From JANLTX01 sp049840835 (lineage in GTDB: Bacteria > Armatimonadota > Armatimonadia > Armatimonadales > Armatimonadaceae), in contig JASGJG010000020.1 in assembly GCA_049840835.1 (NCBI GenBank), positions 144,824 through 208,823 on the forward strand: DNA of 64,000 bases, read 5' to 3'. The notes under the pieces were generated by a model that made no database searches, was not told the origin of the DNA, and was given only the letters and a program-made list of their open reading frames with translations. Made by a program: the position numbers and the translations under genes. Shown here piece by piece: positions 1 to 9,400 of the stretch (positions are counted from its first letter, which is position 1; the number at the start of each line of letters is the position of its first letter).

Positions 1-362
1 GGATTCTTGCCAACAGGCACCCGCTCGATTTCTTTTAATGTCTTGAGATCGAAGATAAGCACGGTGTTCTCACGCCCGCAGCTTACAAAGCCACGCCCGA
101 GCCGGGAAGCCAGCGCAACCCCATGAACACCAGGGGTATTGGGAATGTCGCCCGCAAGCGCGTTCTTCACCGTATCGACGACCATGACATGAGAGCCACG
201 AGTCACATAGAGCCGGTGGGCATCCGGATCGACGCTGAGATAGTCCCACCCACCTTCACCACCGACCGCAATGCGCCCGACCTCGTGATAGTTAGGCGGC
301 GGCTTCTGTGCGTAGGCACCGATGGCGAGTGCCAGGGTAAGAAAAGACAAAAGAGTTTTCAT
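1..362 (-). CDS. Secreted YVTN/YncE-type beta-propeller protein (N-terminal part)
   Basis: An open frame runs from the ATG at 362 off the left edge of the window, so about 120 residues are visible and the C-terminus is missing. It begins with a signal peptide (MKTLLSFLTLALAIGAYAQ) and continues with beta-propeller strands such as GGWDYLSVDPDAHRLYVTRG, HVMVVDT, GVHGVALASRLGRGFVS and NTVLIFDLKTLKEIERVPVG. These are typical of the YncE/YVTN surface or periplasmic repeat family, which usually has about 300-350 residues. It is the first gene left of an unusual repeat and has no co-directional partner in view. Family membership is seen in the repeats; the ligand or role is unknown. Confidence 0.8.
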   Translation of the reverse strand, partial: MKTLLSFLTLALAIGAYAQKPPPNYHEVGRIAVGGEGGWDYLSVDPDAHRLYVTRGSHVMVVDTVKNALAGDIPNTPGVHGVALASRLGRGFVSCGRENTVLIFDLKTLKEIERVPVGKN

Positions 363-400
363 AGGTTTTCCTCATGCCTCCCGAAAACAGCGTATCTTTA

Positions 401-781
401 CAAACCTGAATACACGATGAATGCTATCTCCCTGGTTTCCTGAACCATCTCCCTTGAGTGCTCGTTGCACTCGCCTCGTCCCTCTTCCCAATCTCAGTCG
501 GCGGCGAAGCCGCATTATCATGCCACTTCGTGGCCTCCCTGGAAGAGGGAAAATCAGCGCTCACCGACTTTACAGAGCCTTCCTCTGGCGAACACGCTAT
601 GGATTCCAGAGTCTAACTTCCGGAGATTGGCTGTGCTTCGCCACAGGAGAGTGCTAAGCAGAGGCAGTTGAGGTGATTTTCCCTCTTCCAGCGAGGAACG
701 AGCGATAACGGGAAGAGGGACGAACGAGCGAAGCGAGATTCAAGGGAGATGGCATTTTCGCAAACCTGAATACACGATGAA
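401..781. repeat. MITE-like structured element flanked by a 21-bp direct repeat
   Basis: Bases 363-816 hold no gene. The 21-bp sequence at 401-421 recurs exactly at 761-781. Between the copies lie imperfect inverted arms (445-489 with 710-752; their 13-base outer and inner ends match exactly) and, nested inside, a perfect 18-bp inverted repeat (539-556 with 674-691). The arrangement, direct repeat, inverted arms, inner hairpin, inverted arms, direct repeat, looks like a non-autonomous mobile element with a long target duplication, or a recombination product. No transposase is encoded. Short open frames inside it follow the inverted repeats and are not credible genes. Confidence 0.65.
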
Positions 782-803
782 CGCGCCTGCCCCCTGGCCT
801 CGG

Positions 804-809
804 TATGAT
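804..809 (+). promoter_or_regulatory. Candidate -10 (TATGAT) for a leaderless response-regulator mRNA
   Basis: TATGAT is followed by exactly 7 nt and then the ATG at 817. No Shine-Dalgarno lies in front of that ATG. The geometry matches the leaderless-transcript signature seen repeatedly in this window. Confidence 0.5.
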
Positions 810-816
810 GCTCTTT

Positions 817-1482
817 ATGAAGCTACTGCTCGTGGAAGATGAAGGGCCGCTCTCTGAGTTCATGGCCCTGGGCCTTTCCGACGAAGGCTTCGTGGTGGAG
901 TGCGTGAATACGGGGTCCGAGGCGGATGAACGGGTCCGCACGGAGAGCTACGACCTTATCGTGTTGGATGTGATGCTGCCGGAAAAAGACGGGTTCACGC
1001 TTTGCGAGGGCTGGCGACGGCGCGGCCTGAGCGTGCCGATTCTCTTTGTGACCGCCCGCGACGCGGTCTCTCAGCGGGTGCGCGGCCTACAATCCGGCGG
1101 CGATGATTACCTCATTAAGCCCTTCGCTTTTGAGGAGCTGGTGGCACGCATTCGGACTCTGCTGCGCCGTGCTACTCAGGCACCGTCGTTTGTGCGGCTG
1201 GCAGGCGGGGCCACGCTCCACTTAGATCGGCAGCGGGTGCTCTGGAACGAAGAAGAAGTGACTCTGACCGGGCGCGAGTGGCAGATTCTAGAGTGCCTGG
1301 CGCTGGCGGGTGAGCGCATCGTTTCCCGGCACCAGCTCTGGGAGCGCGTGTGGGAATCAGCATCCATTCCCGACTCCAACATGATCGATGTTTACATTCG
1401 GCGGCTGCGGGAGAAATTGGGCGCGGAGGCTATAGAGACAGTTCGTGGCACCGGCTACCGACTCCGGGTGCAGGCGCCGTGA
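817..1482 (+). CDS. OmpR/PhoB-family response regulator
   Basis: DNA-binding response regulator of 221 residues. The receiver domain (about 1-115) starts MKLLLVEDEG, with the acidic pair E7/D8 and phospho-acceptor D51 in YDLIVLDVMLP; the conserved Lys lies in DDYLIKPFAFEEL. A winged-helix output domain (about 125-220) ends DVYIRRLREKLGAEAIETVRGTGYRLR, typical of the PhoB/QseB/CusR type. I chose the ATG at 817 over 805 because the receiver fold begins there and a -10 hexamer lies 7 nt upstream. The gene overlaps the downstream sensor kinase by 4 nt (GTGA), so the pair is translationally coupled. The signal it answers to cannot be read from the sequence. Confidence 0.93.
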   Translation: MKLLLVEDEGPLSEFMALGLSDEGFVVECVNTGSEADERVRTESYDLIVLDVMLPEKDGFTLCEGWRRRGLSVPILFVTARDAVSQRVRGLQSGGDDYLIKPFAFEELVARIRTLLRRATQAPSFVRLAGGATLHLDRQRVLWNEEEVTLTGREWQILECLALAGERIVSRHQLWERVWESASIPDSNMIDVYIRRLREKLGAEAIETVRGTGYRLRVQAP

Positions 1483-2819
1483 GAAAGACGTTCCGCGCCA
1501 GGCTGGCCTTCTGGATGGCGGCGATCTCCCTGACGGCCTTGCTCCTCTCTGGCGCCGCTACCTATGCCAGTGTCCGTGCGACACTTCTGAGTGGCCTGGA
1601 TGAAGCGCTATTAGCGATTACCCGAACCGAGCTGGAGTCTCCTATAGAGGAGCGGCACCTGGACCCCACCGAGATAAATCAGGCGGACGAATCCCTACTG
1701 GCCTGGAATACGGATACGGGCGACATCTTTATAGAGCGTGGCCTGATCCCCCTGCGGTCTTATCAGCACTCTACTCCCAACACGCAGTATCAGTTCATGA
1801 CGATTGATGGCCGCCCCTACCGTGCGCTCTACTATCCCTACGCCGACGATGGCAAGCACTTTACCGCTCTCTGCGTCGTCCCCATAACTTCTTTAGAAGC
1901 CTCACTCCGGCACATCGCCCTGCGCATTCTAGGTTTCGGCTTGCTTGGCGCGATAATCAGCTGTGCCCTGAGCTGGGGCCTCGCCGTTCGTTTAACCCGC
2001 CCTCTGCAAACAATAGCCACGTTCACCACAGGTATTCGGGAAGTCGGGCAACAGCAACGCCTCCCCTCCCCCTCACCGGATGCGGAATTGGTGGCCGTCA
2101 CCGATAGCCTGAACACCATGCTAGAACGCCTGGAGGCGGCTTTTGCTGCTCAGAGTCGGTTCGTGGCAGACGCCTCGCACGAACTGCGCTCCCCACTGGC
2201 GAACCTGCGCACTACCGCTGAGGTGGCCCTGCGCCGCGATGATCCGGAGCTACACGAGCGTGCCCTGCGCCTGACCGTGCTGGAAGTGGAGCGCCTGACC
2301 CGCCTCTCGGAGAACCTACTGACCCTCTCCCTGGCCGACGCCGGGACGCTGCTCCAGGCAACTGGCCCCGTAGATCTGGATTTACTTGGTAGGGAGGCCA
2401 TAGAAGCGATTCGCTCCCGTGCAGAGGAGAGTGGCATCACCCTGGAAATCACCTCCGATAGTGCCGCGATAATCTCCGGCGATGCTATGCGCTTACGGCA
2501 GGTCTTCGATAACCTGCTGGATAACGCCCTGCGGCACTCCCCTTCTGGTGGCACTATTCAACTTACTGTCCGTAAATCCCCCGAGGAAATCTCCATTACC
2601 ATAGCCGACTCTGGGGAGGGGATTCCCGAGGCAGAGCAGCCCTTTATCTTCGACCGACTCTGGCGCTCGGATTCATCGCGCGCCCGCCGAACAGGCGGGT
2701 TCGGGCTGGGGCTGGCCATTGTTCGGGAGATAGTCGAGGCGCACGGGGGCACGATTATCGCAGCACCCAACTCTCCCACAGGCACCCAGTTTCTAATTCG
2801 GTTTCCTTCCGGGTTATAA
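1479..2819 (+). CDS. Membrane sensor histidine kinase
   Basis: Partner kinase of the preceding regulator, 446 residues from the GTG at 1479. A first membrane helix (about 7-32) is followed by a roughly 115-residue extracytoplasmic sensor region, a second helix (about 148-168) and a HAMP linker. The HisKA domain carries phospho-accepting H234 in DASHELRSPL. The HATPase_c domain shows the N box (DNLLDNALRHS), G1 box (DSGEGIP) and G2 box (GGFGLGLAIV). The architecture matches CusS/QseC-type kinases that autophosphorylate and pass phosphate to D51 of the regulator. A longer frame starting at 1350 would lie inside the regulator gene and adds no domain, so the overlapping GTG is preferred. The stop codon overlaps the -10 of the next gene. 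Confidence 0.92.
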   Translation: MRKTFRARLAFWMAAISLTALLLSGAATYASVRATLLSGLDEALLAITRTELESPIEERHLDPTEINQADESLLAWNTDTGDIFIERGLIPLRSYQHSTPNTQYQFMTIDGRPYRALYYPYADDGKHFTALCVVPITSLEASLRHIALRILGFGLLGAIISCALSWGLAVRLTRPLQTIATFTTGIREVGQQQRLPSPSPDAELVAVTDSLNTMLERLEAAFAAQSRFVADASHELRSPLANLRTTAEVALRRDDPELHERALRLTVLEVERLTRLSENLLTLSLADAGTLLQATGPVDLDLLGREAIEAIRSRAEESGITLEITSDSAAIISGDAMRLRQVFDNLLDNALRHSPSGGTIQLTVRKSPEEISITIADSGEGIPEAEQPFIFDRLWRSDSSRARRTGGFGLGLAIVREIVEAHGGTIIAAPNSPTGTQFLIRFPSGL

Positions 2820-2820
2820 T
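2815..2820 (+). promoter_or_regulatory. Perfect -10 (TATAAT) overlapping the kinase stop codon
   Basis: TATAAT lies 7 nt before the ATG at 2828 and contains the TAA stop codon (2817-2819) of the histidine kinase. This predicts a leaderless transcript for the SDR gene that starts essentially at its ATG. Confidence 0.6.
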
Positions 2821-2827
2821 CCCACCC

Positions 2828-3589
2828 ATGCAGGTGGACCTACAGGGCAGAGTGGCGCTGGTAACTGGGGCAGCACGAGGGATAGGCAAGGCAATCACCG
2901 AGACGCTAAAGGCGAATGGCGCCATTGTCTACGAAACCGATCTCACTCTCACGGAATCTCCGTACTCGCTCCTCTTGAATGTCACTGACCCGGCGCAGAT
3001 TGCCGAGGCCATAGCGACGGTGGAGCGGGAGCAGGGGCGCTTAGATATCCTCATCAACAACGCCGGGGTGAACACACTGGCGCATCGGGTGAACATCGAT
3101 GCATTCCCGCCCGGCGAGTGGGAGCGGATTCTCTCAGTAGACCTCACGGGTGTCTACAATGTCAGCCGCGCTTCGATTCCACTACTGCGACAAGCCCCCG
3201 AGGAGGGACGGCGCATTATCAATATCGCCTCTATCGCGGGGTTGGTGCCACTCCGGCTACAATGCGCGTTTACGGCGGCGAAGGCCGGAGTCATCAACCT
3301 CACGAAAGCCATGGCGCTGGAGCTGGGGCCGGACCGAATCTTAGTCAACGCTATTGCACCGGGTTCCATTCTCACGCAGGGCACCGAGCAGCTTTTCTAT
3401 GGCGACGATGGACTGTTCCGTGCGAATGTGCAGAAACTCCTAGACCATATCCCGCTCGCTCGCCCCGGCAAACCGGAAGAAATCGCCCACGCGACGCTCT
3501 TCTTAGCCGCCCCCGAGAGCAGCTACATCACCGGGCACTGTCTTACCGTCGATGGTGGCTGGACCGCTGGCTACCACCGCGAGTTTTGA
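2828..3589 (+). CDS. SDR-family oxidoreductase with Phe at the catalytic Tyr position
   Basis: A 253-residue short-chain dehydrogenase/reductase of the FabG-like type. It has the nucleotide-binding TGAARGIG motif near residue 12, the NNAG motif, catalytic Ser S135 (NIASIAG) and the Lys K152. The residue at the canonical YxxxK tyrosine is F148 (CAFTAAKAG, codon TTT); its spacing of 13 from S135 matches FabG exactly. Loss of this tyrosine usually destroys or strongly reduces SDR catalysis, so the protein may be a non-classical SDR, use another proton donor, or be catalytically dead. It is followed by a cupin gene 23 nt downstream. The fold is certain; substrate and activity are not. Confidence 0.88.
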   Translation: MQVDLQGRVALVTGAARGIGKAITETLKANGAIVYETDLTLTESPYSLLLNVTDPAQIAEAIATVEREQGRLDILINNAGVNTLAHRVNIDAFPPGEWERILSVDLTGVYNVSRASIPLLRQAPEEGRRIINIASIAGLVPLRLQCAFTAAKAGVINLTKAMALELGPDRILVNAIAPGSILTQGTEQLFYGDDGLFRANVQKLLDHIPLARPGKPEEIAHATLFLAAPESSYITGHCLTVDGGWTAGYHREF

Positions 3590-3612
3590 TTGAAACAGAG
3601 AGGTTTTCGACA

Positions 3613-4035
3613 ATGGCGACCATTACCGAGTTCAAGGGCTATCAATCTGACACGCCCCCGACGATTCCCAAACCGGATGTTCCCCCAGACCCTATGATTG
3701 TTACGGTTCAAGACGGCGTCCCTGTGGTCTACCCCAACTGCCACGGTGTAGGCGTGAGGGTGGTGCATCCCGTCAACCCGAACGCACCTGCGAAGAACCT
3801 GGGTCTGGTGATGTTCTATGTACCACCGCACGTGGTGCTTACACCGGGCTCTCATGAGACCGAGGAGACCTATGTGATCTTAGAGGGCACCGGCAAGATG
3901 ACCTTCGCCCACTATGAGCGTGACGTAAAGAAAGGCGACTTCGTCTATCTCCCGCCCTGGTGCGTGCATGGCATCGAGAACACCGGCACCGAAACCCTGG
4001 TGGTTCTTATCGCCACCTCGCCGCCGAATCCGTAA
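3613..4035 (+). CDS. Small single-domain cupin protein
   Basis: A 140-residue protein with one cupin_2 barrel in its C-terminal two thirds. Motif 1 is around PGSHETEETYVILEGTG and motif 2 around GDFVYLPPWCVHGIENTG, supplying His and Glu residues for a likely divalent metal. The start ATG at 3613 follows a purine-rich AGAGAGG about 10 nt upstream. A much longer frame back to 3118 would overlap the SDR gene and is not credible. Pairing with an SDR suggests a small catabolic or sugar-modifying step, but cupins are too versatile to name the reaction. Confidence 0.85.
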   Translation: MATITEFKGYQSDTPPTIPKPDVPPDPMIVTVQDGVPVVYPNCHGVGVRVVHPVNPNAPAKNLGLVMFYVPPHVVLTPGSHETEETYVILEGTGKMTFAHYERDVKKGDFVYLPPWCVHGIENTGTETLVVLIATSPPNP

Positions 4036-4047
4036 GTTCTCCTGGAG

Positions 4048-4077
4048 GCCCTCCCTCGGCACGAGCCGGAGGAGGGC
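4048..4077. terminator. Hairpin between convergent genes
   Basis: GCCCTCC (4048-4054) pairs with GGAGGGC (4071-4077), with an inner CGGC/GCCG stem. It separates the cupin gene from the convergent minus-strand operon. There is no long T tract, so its strength is uncertain. Confidence 0.5.
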
Positions 4078-4970
4078 TAAATATACCCAATCTCCGTCAA
4101 CCTTTCTCTTAGCGCTTCGGCGGCTTCAGGAGAGATAGCCTGCATGGGCGGGCGGGGTGGCCCCAGATTCAGCAGCGCTTTCAGCGCTGGTACCACGCTG
4201 CCGCCGGTAATCAAGGAGCGAACGCCTGCCTGTACCGTGTGGGCGAGGGCTCTTGCTTCTTCCTGTTGCCCGGCATCTACTGCGGCCAGTAGCTTCCGGT
4301 AGGTCGGTGTGGCGAGATTATAGGTACTACCTACCGCGCCGGGGGCGCCCAGGGTGCGGGCGGCGATTAAGATTTCGTCTAAGCCCCAGAGCAGGTCGTA
4401 GCGCTCCCCGAAGTCGCGCACCAACTCGCCATACTCAAAGAGGTCGTTGTGGGTGTACTTCAGGCCAGCCAGGTTCGGAATTCGGGCAGGGGCTTTCTCT
4501 AAAAACTCCCGCATAGAGAGATTCACCCCGGTCATGATGGGAATGTGGTAGTAGAAAAACGGAGTGTCTGGTGCTGCGGCGGCCACGGGCACCAGGAAGT
4601 CCAGCAGTGTATCCACGCTCTGTGGTCGGTAGTAATAGGGTGCATAGGCGGCTACGGCAGCTACCCCGAGAGCGCCCGCCTGCTTTGCTAGCGCCACGGC
4701 ATCTGGCTGGGCGCTGCACCCCACATGCGCCAGCACTCGCAAGGGAGTACCGCGCGCAATCTCACACCAGCGAACGGATAGCTGCTCCCGCTCTCCCCTA
4801 TCCATAGAAGCGCCTTCGCCGGTAGAGCCGGAGATAAAGACGCCGCTCACTCCATCAGCGATTAACTTTTCGGCCTGCCGCTCCACGAAATCTAAGTTCA
4901 GCGAGAAATCGGCGTGAAACGGAGTCGGTGGGGCGGCGATCAGCCCGGTAAAGCGCGATGATACTGTCAT
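4077..4970 (-). CDS. DapA/NanA-family aldolase, N-acetylneuraminate lyase-like
   Basis: A 297-residue class I aldolase of the dihydrodipicolinate synthase superfamily. The substrate-carboxylate loop is GSTGEG (48-53), the active-site Tyr is Y141 in FYYHIP and the Schiff-base Lys is K171 in AGLKYTHND. The stretch FYYHIPIMTGV followed by AGLKYTHNDLFEYG resembles N-acetylneuraminate lyases (NPL/NanA) more than lysine-pathway DapA, which has YNVP. The expected reaction is pyruvate release from a sialic-acid-like or other 2-keto-3-deoxy sugar acid. It is the last gene of an operon and overlaps glycerol kinase by 4 nt (ATGA). No other sialic acid gene is visible, so the substrate remains open. Confidence 0.85.
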   Translation of the reverse strand: MTVSSRFTGLIAAPPTPFHADFSLNLDFVERQAEKLIADGVSGVFISGSTGEGASMDRGEREQLSVRWCEIARGTPLRVLAHVGCSAQPDAVALAKQAGALGVAAVAAYAPYYYRPQSVDTLLDFLVPVAAAAPDTPFFYYHIPIMTGVNLSMREFLEKAPARIPNLAGLKYTHNDLFEYGELVRDFGERYDLLWGLDEILIAARTLGAPGAVGSTYNLATPTYRKLLAAVDAGQQEEARALAHTVQAGVRSLITGGSVVPALKALLNLGPPRPPMQAISPEAAEALRERLTEIGYI

Positions 4971-6412
4971 AGTTGTAGCTCCACAGCGGCGTTCCAGGCG
5001 CGCCGCGCCGCCTCACGGTCCGTCGTTGGTAATTGCGGCGAGAATCGAGTCAGGGTCTCGGCACCCGGTGTCATGGCGTGCCCGATGGCTTCGGCGGCTA
5101 ACCGTGCCGCTCCGAACGCGGTCACTTCGGTCATGGCGGGGCGCTCCACAGGGACTCCCAAGCAGTCCGCCTGTAGCTGCATCAGGAAGTCGTTGCGGGC
5201 CATGCCGCCATCTACCCGCAGGACTTCGATACCGCCCATAACCTCCACTAAATCTACGCTCTGGTGCGCCACGGCTTCCAGCGCTGCCCGCGCCAGGTGC
5301 GCCCGAGTGGTGCCGCGTGTGAGCCCGCTGATAAGCCCCCTTGCTTCGGGTTGCCAGTACGGTGCGCCCAGCCCGGTAAACGCAGGGACAAAGACCACGC
5401 CACCCGAGTCCGGCACGGAGCGGGCCAGCTCCTCACTCTGTGGGCTGGTTTCTAGAATCCCCAGGCCATCTCTCAGCCACTGAATCGCAGCCCCCGCCAC
5501 GAATACCGAGCCTTCCAGCGCGTACACAGGCGGCTGCCCCTGCCGCTCCCAGCCCAGGGTCGCGAGCAGCCCATCGGGGGGCGTGGGCACGGCTTCGCCT
5601 ACGTTCTTCAGCAGAAAGCACCCGGTGCCGTAGGTGTTCTTGGCGCTGCCGGGCGCTCGGCATCCCTGCCCGTAGAGCGCGGCTTGCTGGTCTCCTAGAA
5701 TCGCTCGAATGGGAATCTCTCGCCCGCCCAGAGTAGCCATCCCGAACTCGGCATCAGAGGGAAGTATCTCCGGCAGGCAGGCTCGGGGTACGCCAAACAG
5801 CTTTAATAGCTCGTCGTCCCATTGACGGGTGCGGAGGTCCATGAGCAGCGTGCGGGAAGCATTCGTGCCATCTGTGGCGTGGACTTTCCCATGGGTCAGG
5901 TTCCAGAGCAGCCAGGTATCTATGGTGCCCACCTTTGCTGCACCACTCTCCGCCTGCGCTCGCAGCCCCGGTATGTGCTCAAAGAGCCAGCTTAGCTTGG
6001 TGGCGCTGAAATAGGGGTCCAGCACCAGCCCTGTCTTATGGCGCACCCAGGGCTCGGCGCCATCCGCTTTGAGGCGCTGGCACTGCTCACTGGTGCGGCG
6101 GCACTGCCATACAATCGCGGGCACCAACGGCTTTCCGGTGGCCGCATCCCACACTACTACCGTTTCGCGCTGGTTGGTGATACCTATCGCCCCGATACGC
6201 TCGGCTCCGACCTGCTCTACAACATGATCTAAAGTACGTTTCTGCGCCGCCCAGATTTCCTCAGCATCATGCTCCACCCAACCCGGTTGTGGGAAGTGCT
6301 GCGTGAACTCTTCTTGCACCAGAGCCTGCACCGCCCCATTGGAATCGAACGCCAGCGTTCGCGCGCTCGTGGTTCCTTCGTCGAGCGCGAGTGTCATATC
6401 CATGGATGGCAT
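4967..6412 (-). CDS. glpK: Glycerol kinase (FGGY family)
   Basis: A 481-residue FGGY carbohydrate kinase that phosphorylates glycerol to sn-glycerol 3-phosphate with ATP. Recognisable segments are the N-terminal phosphate loop DEGTTSART, EFTQHFPQPGWVEHDAEEIW, GITNQRETVVVWD, GDQQAALYGQGC and NTYGTGCFLLKNVG. The C-terminal adenosine motif is LRVDGGMARNDFLMQLQADCLGVPVERP. The length is near the usual 495-500. The usual DQGTT is DEGTT here, a mild departure. The start ATG shares one base with the stop of the CHAT gene (TAATG), so translation is coupled. No glycerol facilitator or glpD is visible nearby. Confidence 0.93.
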   Translation of the reverse strand: MPSMDMTLALDEGTTSARTLAFDSNGAVQALVQEEFTQHFPQPGWVEHDAEEIWAAQKRTLDHVVEQVGAERIGAIGITNQRETVVVWDAATGKPLVPAIVWQCRRTSEQCQRLKADGAEPWVRHKTGLVLDPYFSATKLSWLFEHIPGLRAQAESGAAKVGTIDTWLLWNLTHGKVHATDGTNASRTLLMDLRTRQWDDELLKLFGVPRACLPEILPSDAEFGMATLGGREIPIRAILGDQQAALYGQGCRAPGSAKNTYGTGCFLLKNVGEAVPTPPDGLLATLGWERQGQPPVYALEGSVFVAGAAIQWLRDGLGILETSPQSEELARSVPDSGGVVFVPAFTGLGAPYWQPEARGLISGLTRGTTRAHLARAALEAVAHQSVDLVEVMGGIEVLRVDGGMARNDFLMQLQADCLGVPVERPAMTEVTAFGAARLAAEAIGHAMTPGAETLTRFSPQLPTTDREAARRAWNAAVELQL

Positions 6413-9400
6413 TATGCCATCTTTTCGCCAGAGCTTTCCTGTTTCAATTGCTCCAAACGAACTAGAGACAGTCGAACAATATTAAGCCTAAACTCATCTT
6501 CAAAGTTTTTTAGAATTCCCTCAGCTTTTTTAAAATTGCTTTCAGCTTCATTAAAATCCATGCGCTGCTGAGCAATTGTTCCTATTTGATAATATGTTTG
6601 CGCAGTGCTATATTCATCACCAATTTTTTCACTTTTTCTCAGACTTTCCTGATACCATCCTTCTGCCTCATCAATTTTCAGTTCTTTTTGCTTTGACATT
6701 CCTAAATTATGAGATATCAGAGCCATCAACTTATCATTTCCAGTATCATTCGCAATATTGAGACTTTCAAGATACCATTTTTCGGCTTCATCAAAATCAC
6801 AAAGTTCATATGCATTTCGCCCAAGTTGATGAAGTGTAGTGGCCCTTCCATCTACATCACCAATATCATTTTTTATATCTAAACTTTGTCGAAACCACTC
6901 ACTTGCTTCAGAAAAATTTCTTTTATTCTGTGCTAATATCCCTAAATTATGTAAAGTTCCTGCCATTCCATGTTTATCTCCTATTCGTTTTTTAACCTCT
7001 AAGCTTTTCCTGTAGTAATTCTCCGCCTTATCGTACATACGATTTTCCTGACAGGATGTACCTAATTGATGCAAAGTCACAGCTTCACCAAATTCATCAC
7101 CTAAGCGTTGCTTAATTGCTAAACTACGAGTATAATAATCTTCTGCGTTTCTGAATACACGTTGCTCACCTGCAACAGCTCCCATTTGATGCAAAGTCAA
7201 GGATTCGCCAAATTCATCACCTAAGCGTTGCTTAATTGCTAAACTACGAGCATAATAATCTTCTGCTTTTTTTAAATCATACTGATATTGAGCTATCATT
7301 CCTAAATGGTGAAGCGAAGTTGCAGCCCCACCGTCTTCACCAATCTTTTGCTTAATATCTAAGCTTTGCAGGAAATAACTCTCAGCGTTATCGAAATTTC
7401 GTCGTTCTTGAGCAATCATTCCCAATTGATGAAGACATACTGCAATATTCCTATCATCTTTCTCTGATTCATAGTAACTTTTCAACTTACCTAATATAAT
7501 TTCGGAATTATCGAATTCTCGAAAATATGCTAATACTTGCTGGTAAATCCCCAAAACAGGAACACCTAAAACCACATTTTCTGGAATATCATATTTATCA
7601 TCAGTACTGATTTCGTCTATAATATTTTCTATGAAACTTCTCAGCTTAAACCAGAGTCCTTTAGTCATCCATAATTTACGTAAAGCATATAAAATCCCTA
7701 ATGATGCAATATCATCTGATTGTTTACGCGATTCGTAAAAAATATGTAACATATTAGTCTCTTCAGCATTTAATAAAGTTACTGAGAACTGAGTATGATT
7801 TTCGAACTGATTACTAATCCATAAAGCATATTCACTAAACACACTAACAAAGCAATATCTCAATTCTTGCAAACTATCACCATATATCTTAATAAGACTT
7901 TCCTGAAAGAACCAAGGCAATGCTGGATGAATAGTAAAGTAGACACTACCTACAACATCCCCCAACCCAATCTCAGTCGCGCTTGAAAGAATGCCAATCC
8001 ATTCCTCGATAGATGCTCCACGAAGTTCAATAGGAGCATTCTCTTGAGCAGAAAGCAGTGTAAGCACCTGTGCATTGACAAATCCCTGAAATAGCCCCAA
8101 CACACTCAGTCGTGCAACGTCAGCCTCTGGAAGCGCATTAAACCGGTAGGTCAGTGAAGCAGCCAGAGATTTATCTCTTCCCTGCTCTACACTATCGCCC
8201 TCCGGCAGTTTCAGTGTGCCTGCCTCTAACTCTCGCAACAATGCCTCTGGATTTCTCCCATCCTTTAGTAGAGGCAGAATTACCAGCAAGGTTAGTGGGT
8301 TGCCCTTCATAAACTGGAGCAGATCATCGAACTGAGGCAATTGCTGAATCTTTGCCGAGTTCAAGCCCTGCTTCTCGAAAATCGCACCCGCAAGTTCCCA
8401 TGCTTCCGAATGAGATAGACCACCAAGAGGCACCGTAGGAAAGTCAGTCAGCAATGGCTCACTCTGCCGCCGACTAGTTATCAGAACCTTGGAAGTCCCC
8501 TTGCGTCCTGCTAGATCTAACAAGAACTGCTTAAGTTCTGCCTGTTCTTCCTCAGTCCAATCTGACTTAGTACCAGTTGGAAACCCACTAACCGGTTCGA
8601 AATTGTCCCAGATCAAGAAGCACGGAATCTGAGTTAGCAGGTCCAGTACACATCTCCGCTGCCTCTGCGGAGTCAGGTGCTCCCACTCGACACCGTTAGC
8701 TTTCAGAAGCGGCTGTACAAAAGTACCAATCTCGCGCAATACATCGGCCAGGGTCTTGCGATGCTCAAAGGAAAAAAAGAAAATCGGACCTTCCAGTGCC
8801 CCGGTCAGTCCTCGCCACCGAGCGAACTCAGAAGCCGTGGTGGTTTTCCCTACCCCAGCCATGCCCCACAGTAGCGCAACGGTGTTGTTCTGGTAGATAC
8901 GCTCCAGCCGAAGAATTACGTTATCCCGACCATAGAACCCGGTAAGCGGAGTGGCGGGAACATTCATCTCCTCTGCCCCTGTGCTCTCTTCAGAGCCGCC
9001 ACCCAGGTTCAAGCCAACCTTCTTCGGTAGAGGAGTCACCTGCGCCGCCTCGAAAAGCACCGGCACGATCCAGTCTTTCAGATGCTCATCTGTGCCTATG
9101 GCAGAGCGCCGCGCCGAGTTGTCATGTAGGGACGCTATCCCTTTCTTGTGCGCCCCCGCCAGCGTATCGCCCTCACTCAGACGCTCATACAGCCGACGCA
9201 TAAACTGAGCGGCGGTCTGCACGTACACGGTGTAACTCATGGCAACTACGCCGGAAGCACCGGAGCGCAGCAGGTCGTTGCCCAGGCTTACTACATTGTC
9301 TTCGGCCCGTGTCATTCCACTCTGGCAGGCATTGAGCAAGACCACCGGCACTTTGGCGGCAGCCAGGGCTGTTCCTACTTCACGCCCTATTCTGGCACCA

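Noticed and set aside
421..671. Two short ORFs in the 401-781 element
   Set aside because: Their codons follow the inverted repeats and they lack ribosome-binding sites.
3118..3612. N-terminal extension of the cupin gene
   Set aside because: It is read in an alternative frame inside the SDR gene and contains no domain.
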